Below are positions 29,746 to 38,777 of a stretch of 64,000 bases of DNA, piece by piece (positions within the stretch are counted from its first letter, which is position 1; every line of letters begins with the position of its first letter). Where the stretch lies: positions 3,074,001 through 3,138,000 of the forward strand of contig NZ_CP026100.1 of NCBI RefSeq assembly GCF_003722335.1, in the 5' to 3' direction. The translations under genes and the position numbers were made by a program. The notes below the pieces were generated by a model that had not been told where the DNA came from, ran no database searches, and saw nothing but the letters and a program-made list of their open reading frames with translations. This DNA is from Caulobacter flavus (GTDB lineage: Bacteria; Pseudomonadota; Alphaproteobacteria; Caulobacterales; Caulobacteraceae).

Positions 29746-31221
29746 TCAGGCCGGCAGGGTCACCCGGGCGCGCAGGCCGCCTTCCGGGCGATTGAGCAGG
29801 GCCACGTCGCCGCCGTGGGCGCGGGCCAGCGAGCGGACCACGGCCAGGCCCAGCCCGATGCCGCCCGTTTCGCGGTTGCGCGAGGGCTCGCCCCGGAAGA
29901 ACGGCTCGAACACGCGGTCGAGTTCGGCCGAGGGCACGCCCGGGCCGTCGTCGTCGATCTCGAGGATCGCGCTTCCGGCCTGGCGATAGACCCGGCCGCG
30001 CGCGGCGCCGCCGTACTTGAGGGCGTTCTCGACCAGGTTGGTGACCAGGCGCTTGAGGGCGATGGGGTCGCCCTCGATGACGATCTTCTCGCTTTCCTCG
30101 GCCGTGGCGTCGCCGCCGGTCTCGGCCGCCTCGTCCATCACGCTCTCCAGCAGCGAGGCCAGTTCCAGCTTGGTGCGCTCGGCCGGACGGCTGGTGTCGC
30201 GCACGAAGGCCAGGGTGGCCGAGATCATCGCCTCCATCTGGTCGATGTCGCTCTCGAGCTTGCTCCTGACGTCTTCGGGCGTGGTTTCGATGCGGAAGCG
30301 CAGCCTGGTCAGCGGCGTGCGCAGGTCGTGGGCCACCGCGCCGATCATGGCGGTGCGGTCCTCGACGTACCGGCGCAGGCGCTCCTGCATCTCGTTGAAG
30401 GCGTTGGCGGCGGCGGCGACCTCGGCCGAACCCGACAGGCTGAGCGGCGGCGCGCGCGGGTCGCGGCCCAGGCGCTCGGCGGCGGCGGCGAAGGCGGTGA
30501 TCGGACCTGCCAGGCGACGAGCGAACAGCCAGGCCAGCGGCGACACCGCGACGACCGACAGGGCCAGGATCAGCAGGATCCGCACCTGCCAGGTGTCGCG
30601 CAGGACGGTGAACTTCGGCCCGACCACCAGCCAGCGGCCGTCGGCCTGGCGGATGCCCAGCTCGAAGTCGCCGAACAGGAAGGGCTCGTCGCGCATCACC
30701 GCGGCGATGCGGTCGGCCAGGATCTGGGCGCGCGGCGGCAACGGGCCCGCCGCGCCGGGCGGCGGCGGACCGCCGGGGCCGGCGGGACCCTCCGGGCCGC
30801 CGGGACCGGGGCGAGGGCCGTTGGGGCCGGGCGGAGGCGGCGGCGGACCCTTCTGGCGCGCGGTGCGGACGAAGAAGCGCGGGCCGTTCTCGGTGCGGAT
30901 CGAGATGCGGTCGACCGGCACGTTCAGCTCGCGGCCGATGGCGGCCTTGAACTCGGCGCGGCGCTGGGAGTCCTCGCCGTCGGGCTTGATGCTGGCGCGA
31001 TGGCGGACGATCAGCGGCCGGCCGTCGCGCGGATGCACGGTCTGGCCGGTCTTCAGCGCCCGGCTGATCTCGCTGAGCTTGTAGAGCTCGGGCGGGGGCG
31101 GCGGCACGTTGAACACGACCGCCACGCAGATCAGGATCGTTGCGACCAGTGTGACGAGCGCCAGTCCCAGGGCCTGGGCGAACAGGGGCGCGCCGCCGCG
31201 CCCCGGGACTGCGAACTTCAT
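29746..31221 (-). CDS. Sensor histidine kinase
   Basis: A 491-residue membrane kinase. TM1 is at about 15-38. The periplasmic sensor region (39-212) contains a Pro/Gly-rich stretch at 125-163, and TM2 is at 213-233. HAMP follows, with the phospho-acceptor H298 in AHDLRTPLTRL. The HATPase boxes are NLVENALKYG and DDGPGVP, then GIGLGLAVVRSLARAHGG. Its ATG overlaps the response-regulator stop as ATGA. The long Pro/Gly-rich sensor stretch matches the composition of the flanking EF-hand proteins. The signal is unknown; Ca2+ or another divalent cation is a guess from context. Confidence 0.93.
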   Translation of the reverse strand: MKFAVPGRGGAPLFAQALGLALVTLVATILICVAVVFNVPPPPPELYKLSEISRALKTGQTVHPRDGRPLIVRHRASIKPDGEDSQRRAEFKAAIGRELNVPVDRISIRTENGPRFFVRTARQKGPPPPPPGPNGPRPGPGGPEGPAGPGGPPPPGAAGPLPPRAQILADRIAAVMRDEPFLFGDFELGIRQADGRWLVVGPKFTVLRDTWQVRILLILALSVVAVSPLAWLFARRLAGPITAFAAAAERLGRDPRAPPLSLSGSAEVAAAANAFNEMQERLRRYVEDRTAMIGAVAHDLRTPLTRLRFRIETTPEDVRSKLESDIDQMEAMISATLAFVRDTSRPAERTKLELASLLESVMDEAAETGGDATAEESEKIVIEGDPIALKRLVTNLVENALKYGGAARGRVYRQAGSAILEIDDDGPGVPSAELDRVFEPFFRGEPSRNRETGGIGLGLAVVRSLARAHGGDVALLNRPEGGLRARVTLPA

Positions 31222-31985
31222 GGCGTGCGGGTGACCTTGGGCGTGAACATGTAGCCCTCGCTGCGGATCGTGCGGATCAGCTCGCCGCCGCCGCCGTCGT
31301 CGAGCTTGCGGCGCAGGCGGCTGATCTGGACGTCGATGGCGCGGTCGTAGGCGTCGCTGTCGCGGCCGCGGGCCAGGTCGAGCAACTGGTCGCGGGTCAG
31401 CACGCGCTGCGGGCGCTCGACGAAGGCGCGCAGCAGCGAGAACTCGCCGCTGGAGAGGTTGACCACCACCGACTGCGGCGAGCGCAGCTCGCGGCGGACG
31501 AGGTCGAGGCGCCAGCCGGCGAACTCGCAGGCCGCGCCCATGGTGTCGTCGCTCGAGCGCGGCTCGGTGCGGCGGCGCAGGACGGCGCGCACGCGGGCCA
31601 GCAGCTCGCGCGGATTGCACGGCTTGGGCAGGTAGTCGTCGGCGCCGAGTTCGAGGCCGACGATGCGGTCGGTCTCCTCGCCCATGGCGGAAAGCATGAT
31701 GATCGCCGGGCCGTCCTGGGCCGCCAGGCGACGGCAGATGGCCAGGCCGTCTTCGCCCGGCAGCATCACGTCGAGCACCACCAGGTCGACCGGGCCCTTG
31801 GCCAGGGCCTGCTCCATGGTGCGCGCGTCCTGGGCCGTGTCGACGACATAGCCGTGGCGGACGAGGAAATCGGACACGACGTCGCGAATGCCCGGATCGT
31901 CGTCGACGATCAGGATGCGGGCGCCGGCGCCCTTGGCGGTGTCCGCGACGGCGGCGGACGAGGCGGTGGTCGGGGAGGTCTCCAT
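31218..31985 (-). CDS. OmpR-family response regulator
   Basis: A 255-residue regulator. A receiver domain occupies about residues 23-140 (acidic D28/D29, phospho-acceptor D72 in LDVMLPGEDG, Lys in DYLPKPC). A winged-helix DNA-binding domain follows (LLDLARGRDSDAYDRAIDVQ, then SRLRRKLD and TIRSEGYMF). The N-terminal 22 residues are an Ala/Thr-rich tail. It is co-translated with the kinase. It is divergent from the EF-hand gene at 32090, which makes that gene a likely target. Confidence 0.94.
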   Translation of the reverse strand: METSPTTASSAAVADTAKGAGARILIVDDDPGIRDVVSDFLVRHGYVVDTAQDARTMEQALAKGPVDLVVLDVMLPGEDGLAICRRLAAQDGPAIIMLSAMGEETDRIVGLELGADDYLPKPCNPRELLARVRAVLRRRTEPRSSDDTMGAACEFAGWRLDLVRRELRSPQSVVVNLSSGEFSLLRAFVERPQRVLTRDQLLDLARGRDSDAYDRAIDVQISRLRRKLDDGGGGELIRTIRSEGYMFTPKVTRTP

Positions 31986-32089
31986 GCCGATGGTCCTTTC
32001 ATGCCCCTGTCACCGTCAGATTTCACGCTTGCAACAGGCGCGCAACCTGATCGTGGCCCCCTAGCGTCAAATCGCCACGGAGCGCCTTC

Positions 32090-32530
32090 ATGCACCGACT
32101 CGTTTCAGCCGTCCTCGGATTGTCCCTGATCGCCGCCGCCGCGGCCCACGCCCAGCCCGGCCCGGGAGGCCCCGGCGGCCCCCGCATGGACGCCGACGGC
32201 GACGGCGTCATCACCGCGGCCGAGTACGAGGCCTCGGCCCTGCAGCGCTTCGAGCGTCTGGACGCCAATAAGGACGGCGTCGTCGACGCCGCCGAGATCG
32301 AGGCGATCAAGCAGCGCATGGCCCAGCGCGAAGGGCAGGGCGGTCCCGGCGGCGGGTTCGGCGGGCGGATGCTGGCGATGCTGGCCGCCCAGGACGCCGA
32401 CAAGGACGGCAGGATCACCCGGGATGAGGCCCTGGCCGCCAGCCGCGCCCAGTTCTCGGCGGCCGACAAGGACGGCGACGGCAAGCTGGCCGGCGACGAG
32501 TTCCGCATGGGGCCGCCGCCGCAGCGCTGA
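32090..32530 (+). CDS. Secreted EF-hand protein with four calcium loops
   Basis: A 146-residue protein with a signal peptide ending AAAHAQ, then a short Pro/Gly-rich linker. Four canonical EF-hand loops follow: DADGDGVITAAE, DANKDGVVDAAE, DADKDGRITRDE and DKDGDGKLAGDE. All hold Asp/Asn at the calcium-ligating positions. It is calmodulin-like in layout, but periplasmic. It is divergent from the response regulator with about 100 bases between. Its end is close to the convergent MBL hydrolase. Confidence 0.88.
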   Translation: MHRLVSAVLGLSLIAAAAAHAQPGPGGPGGPRMDADGDGVITAAEYEASALQRFERLDANKDGVVDAAEIEAIKQRMAQREGQGGPGGGFGGRMLAMLAAQDADKDGRITRDEALAASRAQFSAADKDGDGKLAGDEFRMGPPPQR

Positions 32531-32540
32531 GTTCGAAGCC

Positions 32541-33251
32541 TTACCCCGGCGAGCGGTTCACCGGAGCGGTGTAGCCGGGGCCCTTCATCGCCGCGACCGC
32601 CCGGTCGCCGACGAAGGGGTTGCTGCGGCGCTCGGCCCCGAAGCTCGACATGGGGCCGTGGCCCGGCACGAAGCGGATGTCGTCGCCCAGCGGCCACAGC
32701 TTGCCGGTGATGGCGTCGATGAGGTCCTGGTGGTTGCCGCGCGGGAAGTCCGTGCGGCCGATCGAGCCCTGGAACAGCACGTCGCCGACCTGGGCGAACT
32801 TGGTCTCGCGGTGGAAGAACACGACGTGGCCCGGCGTGTGGCCGGGGCAGTGCAGCACCTCGAACTGCGTCTCGCCCAGGGTGACGACGTCGCCGTCTTC
32901 CAGCCAGCGGTCCGGCACGAAGATGCGGGCCTCGGGCATGCCGTACATCTCGCCGCTCTCCTGGATGCGGTCGATCCAGAACTGGTCGTCCTTGTGCGGC
33001 CCCTCGATCGGGACGCCGGTCTTGGCCTTCAGCTCGGCCGCGCCGCCGGCATGGTCCATGTGGCCGTGGGTGATCCAGATCTTCTCGAGCGTCAGCCCCT
33101 GGTCCTTCAGGGCGCGCAGCAGGCGGTCGACCTCGCCGCCCGGATCGATGATCGCGGCCTTCCTGGTCTTGGAGCACCAGACGATCGTGCAGTTCTGCTG
33201 CAGCGGCGTGACCGGGGCGATGACGGCGCTGATGGGCGACTGGGTGGTCAA
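32541..33251 (-). CDS. MBL-fold metallohydrolase, glyoxalase II-like
   Basis: A 236-residue protein with the metal motif THGHMDHAGG, further ligands in HCPGHTPGHV, VGDVLF and PGHGP. It resembles hydroxyacylglutathione hydrolase-like enzymes of the YcbL group, which are single-domain and shorter than true GloB. It probably hydrolyses a thioester. It is convergent with the EF-hand gene, and a terminator for the upstream permease lies just before its start. Confidence 0.88.
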   Translation of the reverse strand: MTTQSPISAVIAPVTPLQQNCTIVWCSKTRKAAIIDPGGEVDRLLRALKDQGLTLEKIWITHGHMDHAGGAAELKAKTGVPIEGPHKDDQFWIDRIQESGEMYGMPEARIFVPDRWLEDGDVVTLGETQFEVLHCPGHTPGHVVFFHRETKFAQVGDVLFQGSIGRTDFPRGNHQDLIDAITGKLWPLGDDIRFVPGHGPMSSFGAERRSNPFVGDRAVAAMKGPGYTAPVNRSPG

Positions 33252-33263
33252 GGTGTCGGCTCC

Positions 33264-33299
33264 AAACGAAAACGGGCGGGAACCGAAGTTCCCGCCCGT
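33264..33299 (-). terminator. Intrinsic terminator of the APC permease gene
   Basis: On the minus strand a perfect 12-base-pair stem (33288-33299 with 33272-33283) and four-base loop is followed by a T-rich TTTTCGTTT. It lies between the permease stop (33326) and the MBL gene start (33251). Confidence 0.78.
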
Positions 33300-33325
33300 C
33301 TGAACTAGAGGCTAGAGCCTCAAGA

Positions 33326-34942
33326 TCAAGACCGTTCCTCGGGCGAACCCGGGGCCGGCGCGCCCGGCATCGGCGGCACCGGGCCGGCCGGCGCGTCGGC
33401 CGCCAGTTCCGGAACCTCGACCAGGCCGCGGGCCAGGTGGCTCTTGCGGATGCCGTAGGCCAGGTAGATCACCAGGCCGATGGCGCCCCAGATCGGCAGC
33501 ACCAGCATGGCTTCGGCCGGCAGGTTGAAGTAGAGGGCCGCGCAGCCGACCATGGCCAGCGGGGCGACGACCCACACCAGCGGGGTCTTGAACGGACGCG
33601 GACGGTTCGGATCCTTCACGCGCAGCACCATCACCGCGATCGCCACCATGAAGAAGGCGAACAGGGTGCCCGAGTTTGAGATGTCGGCCAGCTGGCCGAC
33701 CGGGAAGAAGGCGGCGGCGATGGCGACGAAGATGCCCGTGACGATGGTCACGATGTAGGGCGTCTTGAACTTCGGGTGGATGGTGGCGAGCTTTTCCGGC
33801 AGCAGGCCGTCGCGGGCCATGACGAAGAAGATGCGGGTCTGGCCGTAGATCATCATCAGGATGACCGAGGGCAGGGCCAGGTTGGCGGCCAGGCCCAGGG
33901 CGTTGCCGACCACCGGCCAGTTGATCTCGCGCAGGACGTGGGCGAGGGCTTCGTTCGAGCAGACCAGGCGGCCGCTGTTGTCGGCCAGCGAGCAGGCGGC
34001 CTGGAAGGCGGCCGAACCGGGCTGGACGGCCGAGCCGTCGGCGCCGAACACCGGCTGTGCGCCGATGGCGCCGATCGCGCCGGCGGCGACCAGCAGGTAG
34101 AAGATGGTGCAGAGCGCCAGGCTGCCGATCAGGCCGATCGGAACGTTGCGCTGCGGGTTCTTGGTCTCTTCGGCGGCGGTCGACACGGCGTCGAAGCCGA
34201 CATAGGCGAAGAAGATCGAGGCGGCGGCGCCGACGATGCCCATGCCGCTGGTGCCTTCAGGACCGAACCAGCCGTTGGGGGCGAAGGGCGAGAAGTTGCC
34301 GCTCTTGATGACCGGGATGGTCAGCACGATGAAGGCCGTCAGGGCGGTGACCTTGATGGCCACGAGCACGGCGTTGACGCGGGCGCTCTCGGTGGTGCCG
34401 ACGACCAGCAGGGCGGTGACCGACAGGGCCACGATGATGGCCGGAACGTTGACGATGCCGGCGCTGAAGTCGGCGACCGGGATGAAGCCGTTCATCGACC
34501 AGGCCGGACCGGCCTTGAACAGGGCTGGCCACTGGAAGCCCAGGGCGTTCTCGATCAGGCCGAGGAAGTAGCCGGACCAGCCGGCCGACACGGCGCTGGC
34601 GGCCACGGCGTACTCGAGGATCAGGGCCCAGCCGACCATCCAGGCCAGCGGCTCGCCCATCACGGCGTAGGAATAGGTGTAGGCCGAGCCCGAGACGGGG
34701 ACCATCGAGGCCAGTTCGGAGTAACAGAGCGCGGCGATGGCGCAGACGGCGCCGGCGATCACGAAGCTCCACATCATGCCGGGGCCGGCCTTCTGTGCGG
34801 CCGCGGCGGTCAGGACGAAGATCCCGGTGCCGATGATCGCGCCTACCCCCAGCAGCGTCAGCTGGATCGGTCCGAGCGAGCGATGAAGGGATTTTTTCTC
34901 AGCCGTCGCAAGGATCGCATCAAGCGATTTAACGCGCCACAT
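33326..34942 (-). CDS. APC-superfamily amino acid permease
   Basis: A 538-residue transporter with about 12 membrane helices. The N-terminal signature VGAIIGTGIFVLTAAAA and SELASMVPVSGSAYTYSY are typical of the cationic amino acid transporter (CAT) branch. The C-terminal tail after the last helix is Pro/Ala-rich. The ATG has a strong AGGAGG upstream. Two Cys (CSLADNSGRLVC) lie in an external loop near residue 320. The substrate is not known. It is divergent from hrpB. Confidence 0.92.
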   Translation of the reverse strand: MWRVKSLDAILATAEKKSLHRSLGPIQLTLLGVGAIIGTGIFVLTAAAAQKAGPGMMWSFVIAGAVCAIAALCYSELASMVPVSGSAYTYSYAVMGEPLAWMVGWALILEYAVAASAVSAGWSGYFLGLIENALGFQWPALFKAGPAWSMNGFIPVADFSAGIVNVPAIIVALSVTALLVVGTTESARVNAVLVAIKVTALTAFIVLTIPVIKSGNFSPFAPNGWFGPEGTSGMGIVGAAASIFFAYVGFDAVSTAAEETKNPQRNVPIGLIGSLALCTIFYLLVAAGAIGAIGAQPVFGADGSAVQPGSAAFQAACSLADNSGRLVCSNEALAHVLREINWPVVGNALGLAANLALPSVILMMIYGQTRIFFVMARDGLLPEKLATIHPKFKTPYIVTIVTGIFVAIAAAFFPVGQLADISNSGTLFAFFMVAIAVMVLRVKDPNRPRPFKTPLVWVVAPLAMVGCAALYFNLPAEAMLVLPIWGAIGLVIYLAYGIRKSHLARGLVEVPELAADAPAGPVPPMPGAPAPGSPEERS

Positions 34943-35123
34943 AGTTCCTCCTGGATAGGCAAGACTCCCCCCCGGGGGTCGCCTTTGGAAAATTTTGCGG
35001 ACGGTGACCCGTTTATGAGCATGGGGTCAAGGCCGCGCCGCCGGTGCGCGTAAATGTTCTCCCGATCATAGGCTAGTCCAGTCCTGCTTGGCGGCGATGC
35101 CCAGCCCGGCTAAAGGCGGCGCG

Positions 35124-37568
35124 ATGCTGCCCATTTTTCAGGCCATTCCCGCGCTCAAAGGCGCCTTGCGCGACCGCGAGACCGCCGTTCTCGTCGCCCC
35201 GCCCGGCGCGGGCAAGACGACGGCTGTTCCCTTGGCCCTGCTGGAGGAATCGTGGGTCGGCCAGGGCAAGATCGTGATGCTGGAGCCCCGGCGCCTCGCG
35301 GCCCGGGCGGCGGCTTCGCGCATGGCCCAGACCCTGGGCGAAGCCGTGGGCGATACGGTCGGCTTTCGCGTGCGTCTGCAGTCGAAGGTGTCGGCCAGGA
35401 CGCGCGTCGAAGTGGTCACCGAGGGCGTCTTCACACGGATGATTCTCGACGACCCGGGCCTGGACGGCGTGTCGTGCGTGATCTTCGACGAGTTCCACGA
35501 GCGCAGCCTGGACGCCGACCTGGGCCTGGCGCTGGCCCGGGATTCGCAAGGCCTGCTGCGCGACGACCTGAAGATCCTGGTGATGTCGGCCACCCTGGAC
35601 GGCGCCCGCGTCTCGGCCCTGCTGGGCGATGCGCCGGTCGTCGAGAGCGAGGGCCGGATGTTCCCGGTCGAGACCCGCTATCTGGGCCGCGACGACCGCC
35701 AGCGCCTGGAAGAGCGCGTCGGCCGCGCCGTCGAACGGGCCCTGGCCGAGGAGAGCGGCTCGATCCTGGTCTTCCTGCCCGGCCAGGGCGAGATCCGCCG
35801 GGCCGAGAGCTGGCTTTCCGAGCGTCTGCGCCGGCCGGACGTGGATCTGGCGCCCCTGTACGGCGCGCTGGAGCCGGCCGAGCAGGACCGCGCCGTCCAG
35901 CCCGCCCCCGCGGGCCGTCGCAAGGTGGTGCTGGCCACCTCGATCGCCGAGACCAGCCTGACCATCGAGGGCGTACGGGTGGTCATCGACGCAGGGCTCT
36001 CGCGCGTGCCGCGCTTCGATCCGTCCAGCGGCCTGACCCGGCTGGAGACCGTGCGGGTGGCCCGCGCCGCCGCCGACCAGCGCCGAGGCCGCGCCGGCCG
36101 CACTGAGCCCGGCGTCTGCTACCGCCTGTGGGACGAGCCGGAGACCCGCTCGCTGCCCGCCTTCGCCCGACCCGAGATCCTGGAGGCCGACCTCTCGCGC
36201 CTGGCGCTGGACCTGGCCCGCTGGGGCGCCAAGGACGCCGAAGGGCTCGCTTTCCTCGACCCGCCGCCCAAGGCCGCCTTCACCGAGGCCCGGGCGCTGC
36301 TGAACCGGCTGCAGGCGCTGGACGCCAATGGCGGGCTGACCGCGCACGGCAAGGCGTTGTCGAACATGCCCCTGGCGCCCAGGCTGGCGCACATGGTCGC
36401 CCGCGCCGCCGCGTCGGGCCAGGCGCACCGGGCCGCCGAGATCGCCGCCGTGCTCAGCGAGCAGGGCCTGGGCGGCCGGGGCGTGGATCTGCGCGGCCGG
36501 CTGGAGGGTTTAGGCCGCGATCGTACGCCCCGCGCCCGCGACGCCCGGGCCCTGGCCGAGCGCTGGTCGCGCCAGGCCGGCAAGCCCAGCGGCGCCGCCC
36601 CCCTGGACGACGCCTTGCTGCTGGCCGAGGCCTATCCCGAGCGGGTGGCCCGGGCGCGCGGCAAGCCCGGCGAATACCAGCTGGCCAGCGGCCGCGGCGT
36701 CTATCTGGAGCCGACCGACGCCCTGGCCCGCGAGACCTGGCTGGCCGTGGGCGAACTGGGCGGGGGCGACGCCCGCGACCGTATCCTGCTGGCCGCGCCG
36801 CTCGACGAGGAGAGCCTGCGCGCCGCCTTCGCCGACCGCCTGGTCGCCGAGGACCGGCTGGAGACCACCGGTGGCGGCAAGCTGCGGGCCAAGCGCCTGC
36901 TGCGGCTGGGCAAGCTGGTCGTCGACGAGAAGATCATCGAGAAGCCCGACCCGGCCCTGATCTCCGGGGCCCTGGCCGACCAGGTGCGGTCCGAGGGGCT
37001 GGCCGCCCTGAAGCTGGGCGAGCGGGGCAGGGGACTGCTCGACCGCGTGGCCTTCCTGCGGGCGCATGACGGCGAGGCCTGGCCCGACCTGTCGGAAGCG
37101 GCCCTCGTCGCGCGGCTGGACGAATGGCTCGAGCCGCTGCTGGCCGGCCGCTCGTCGCTGGCCAGCCTGGACGAAGGCACGCTGGAGGCGGCGATCAAGA
37201 CCCTGATCCCGTGGGACATGCAGGGACGCATCGAGACCCAGGCCCCGGCGCGCTTTGCGGCTCCCACCGGCTCGACCTTCGCCATCGACTACGGCGCCGA
37301 GGGCGGCCCGCGCGTCGAGGTGCGGGTGGGGGAATTGTACGGCCTGGCCGAACATCCGGCGGTCGCCAACGGCAAGGTCCCTCTGACCCTGGCCTTGCTG
37401 TCGCCCGCCCACCGCCCGATCCAGATCACCAAGGACCTGCCCGGCTTCTGGAAGGGCTCCTGGCGCGAGGTGAAGGTCGAGATGAAGGGCCGCTACCCCC
37501 GCCACGTCTGGCCCGACGACCCGGCCAGCGCCGCGCCGACGACCCGGGCCAAGCCGCGGGGGACGTGA
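35124..37568 (+). CDS. hrpB: ATP-dependent helicase HrpB
   Basis: An 814-residue DEAH-type helicase: Walker A APPGAGKTT at 25-33, DEFHERS, SATLDG, then the helicase C domain (TSIAETSLTIEGV, QRRGRAGRTEPGVCYRLW) and the HrpB-specific C-terminal domain. The start is the ATG before LPIFQAIPAL, which gives the usual HrpB N-terminus; an in-frame ATG 12 codons upstream is possible. HrpB is widespread; its RNA substrate is unclear. It stands alone. Confidence 0.94.
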   Translation: MLPIFQAIPALKGALRDRETAVLVAPPGAGKTTAVPLALLEESWVGQGKIVMLEPRRLAARAAASRMAQTLGEAVGDTVGFRVRLQSKVSARTRVEVVTEGVFTRMILDDPGLDGVSCVIFDEFHERSLDADLGLALARDSQGLLRDDLKILVMSATLDGARVSALLGDAPVVESEGRMFPVETRYLGRDDRQRLEERVGRAVERALAEESGSILVFLPGQGEIRRAESWLSERLRRPDVDLAPLYGALEPAEQDRAVQPAPAGRRKVVLATSIAETSLTIEGVRVVIDAGLSRVPRFDPSSGLTRLETVRVARAAADQRRGRAGRTEPGVCYRLWDEPETRSLPAFARPEILEADLSRLALDLARWGAKDAEGLAFLDPPPKAAFTEARALLNRLQALDANGGLTAHGKALSNMPLAPRLAHMVARAAASGQAHRAAEIAAVLSEQGLGGRGVDLRGRLEGLGRDRTPRARDARALAERWSRQAGKPSGAAPLDDALLLAEAYPERVARARGKPGEYQLASGRGVYLEPTDALARETWLAVGELGGGDARDRILLAAPLDEESLRAAFADRLVAEDRLETTGGGKLRAKRLLRLGKLVVDEKIIEKPDPALISGALADQVRSEGLAALKLGERGRGLLDRVAFLRAHDGEAWPDLSEAALVARLDEWLEPLLAGRSSLASLDEGTLEAAIKTLIPWDMQGRIETQAPARFAAPTGSTFAIDYGAEGGPRVEVRVGELYGLAEHPAVANGKVPLTLALLSPAHRPIQITKDLPGFWKGSWREVKVEMKGRYPRHVWPDDPASAAPTTRAKPRGT

Positions 37569-37623
37569 GGATTCGCGCGGGTCGGCCATTGGCGGCCCGC
37601 CGACCTGTCCTACCTAGAGTGGC

Positions 37624-37911
37624 ATGGCTGTCTGGCTTCAATACCTGCTCGCCTTCACCGCGCTGCTCGTGCTGGCGCCGCTGATCGCGTGTCTGGCCAG
37701 GCGTTTCGGAGCCCAGGCCAGGGGCGGCCTGGCCCTCGCTTCGGTGCTGCTGGGCTTCGGCGCGGTCGTCGATCCGCCGTCCAAGCAGGCGATCGAGGCC
37801 GTCGAACCCGCGAAGGGACCGGCCGAGAACGACGAGCCGCCGCTAGCTAGGGGGCCGGCTGCCGCCCATCCCGACATCGAATGGGCGGAAGCCATCAGCG
37901 GTCAGACCTGA
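37624..37911 (+). CDS. Small two-helix membrane protein, unknown
   Basis: A 95-residue protein with two membrane segments (about residues 4-24 and 33-49) and a Glu/Pro/Ala-rich tail. No family is recognised. Its last ten bases overlap the end of the convergent SDR gene, so the two genes cannot both have a terminator in the gap. The binding site is weak, and it could be a doubtful gene. Confidence 0.5.
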   Translation: MAVWLQYLLAFTALLVLAPLIACLARRFGAQARGGLALASVLLGFGAVVDPPSKQAIEAVEPAKGPAENDEPPLARGPAAAHPDIEWAEAISGQT

Positions 37912-38657
37912 GCCACGCCGCCGTCGACGGCGAAGTCCGCGCCGGCCATGAAGGCGGAGTCGTCGGAAGCCAGGAACAGCACGGCCTTGGCGATCTCTTC
38001 GGGCGCGCCGACACGGCCGATCGGGGTCTGGCTGGCCATGTAGTCGAGCAGACCCTGCTGCTTGGCGGGATCCGAACCGGCCAGTTCGACGAGTCCTGGC
38101 GTCTTGATCGGGCCGGGGCTGACCACGTTGACGCGGATGCCGCGATCCTTGAGGTCCAGGGTCCAGCTGCGGGCGAGATTGCGCACGGCGGCCTTGGAGG
38201 CGCTGTAGACGCTGAAGGCCGCCGTGCCCATGGTGGCGGTGGTCGAGCCCGACAGGATCACGCTGCTCCCGTCGCGCAGCAGCGGCAGAGCCTTCTGCAC
38301 GGTGAAGATCACGCCCTTCACGTTACGGCCGAAGATGTCCTCGTAGTGCTCCTCGGTGATCGCGCCCAGGGGCAGCATGTCGCCGCCGCCGGCGTTGGCG
38401 AACAGGGCGTCGATCTGGGCGTGACGCTGCTGCACGGCGTCGTAGAGGCGATCGATGTCGGCCAGCTTGGACATGTCGGCCTGCACGCCCACCGTCTTGC
38501 CGCCGATCGACTTGACCGCCGCATCCAGCTCGGCTTGGCGGCGGCCGGTGATGAACACGCTGGCGCCTTCGGCCGCGAACGCGCGGGCGGTGGCCAGGCC
38601 GATGCCGCTGGTGCCGCCGGTGACGACCACCACCTTGTTGTCGAACTTGCCGCTCAT
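37902..38657 (-). CDS. Short-chain dehydrogenase/reductase, divergent from a LysR gene
   Basis: A 251-residue classical SDR: TGGTSGIG near residues 12-19, NAGG, the catalytic YSASKAAVRN, and IRVNVVSPGPIKTPG. The ATG is preceded by AAGGAGA. The layout matches SDRs often repressed by a divergent LysR protein and induced by quinones or aldehydes. The substrate is unknown. Confidence 0.9.
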   Translation of the reverse strand: MSGKFDNKVVVVTGGTSGIGLATARAFAAEGASVFITGRRQAELDAAVKSIGGKTVGVQADMSKLADIDRLYDAVQQRHAQIDALFANAGGGDMLPLGAITEEHYEDIFGRNVKGVIFTVQKALPLLRDGSSVILSGSTTATMGTAAFSVYSASKAAVRNLARSWTLDLKDRGIRVNVVSPGPIKTPGLVELAGSDPAKQQGLLDYMASQTPIGRVGAPEEIAKAVLFLASDDSAFMAGADFAVDGGVAQV

Positions 38658-38751
38658 CTTGAAGTCTCCTTGGCTTGTGCGGCGATCCGTTCGCCGTGGA
38701 CAAAGAGATGCATCTGGAACGATCTGGCCGGTAGCCAGGAGATGTGGCACT

Positions 38752-38775
38752 CATTGTTCCGCTAGTGAGACAATG
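38752..38775. promoter_or_regulatory. Inverted repeat CATTGT-N12-ACAATG, candidate LysR operator
   Basis: The two six-base arms (38752-38757 and 38770-38775) are perfect complements 12 bases apart and end just before the LysR start. LysR proteins bind dyads in such divergent gaps, often covering their own promoter. Confidence 0.45.
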
Positions 38776-38777
38776 GC

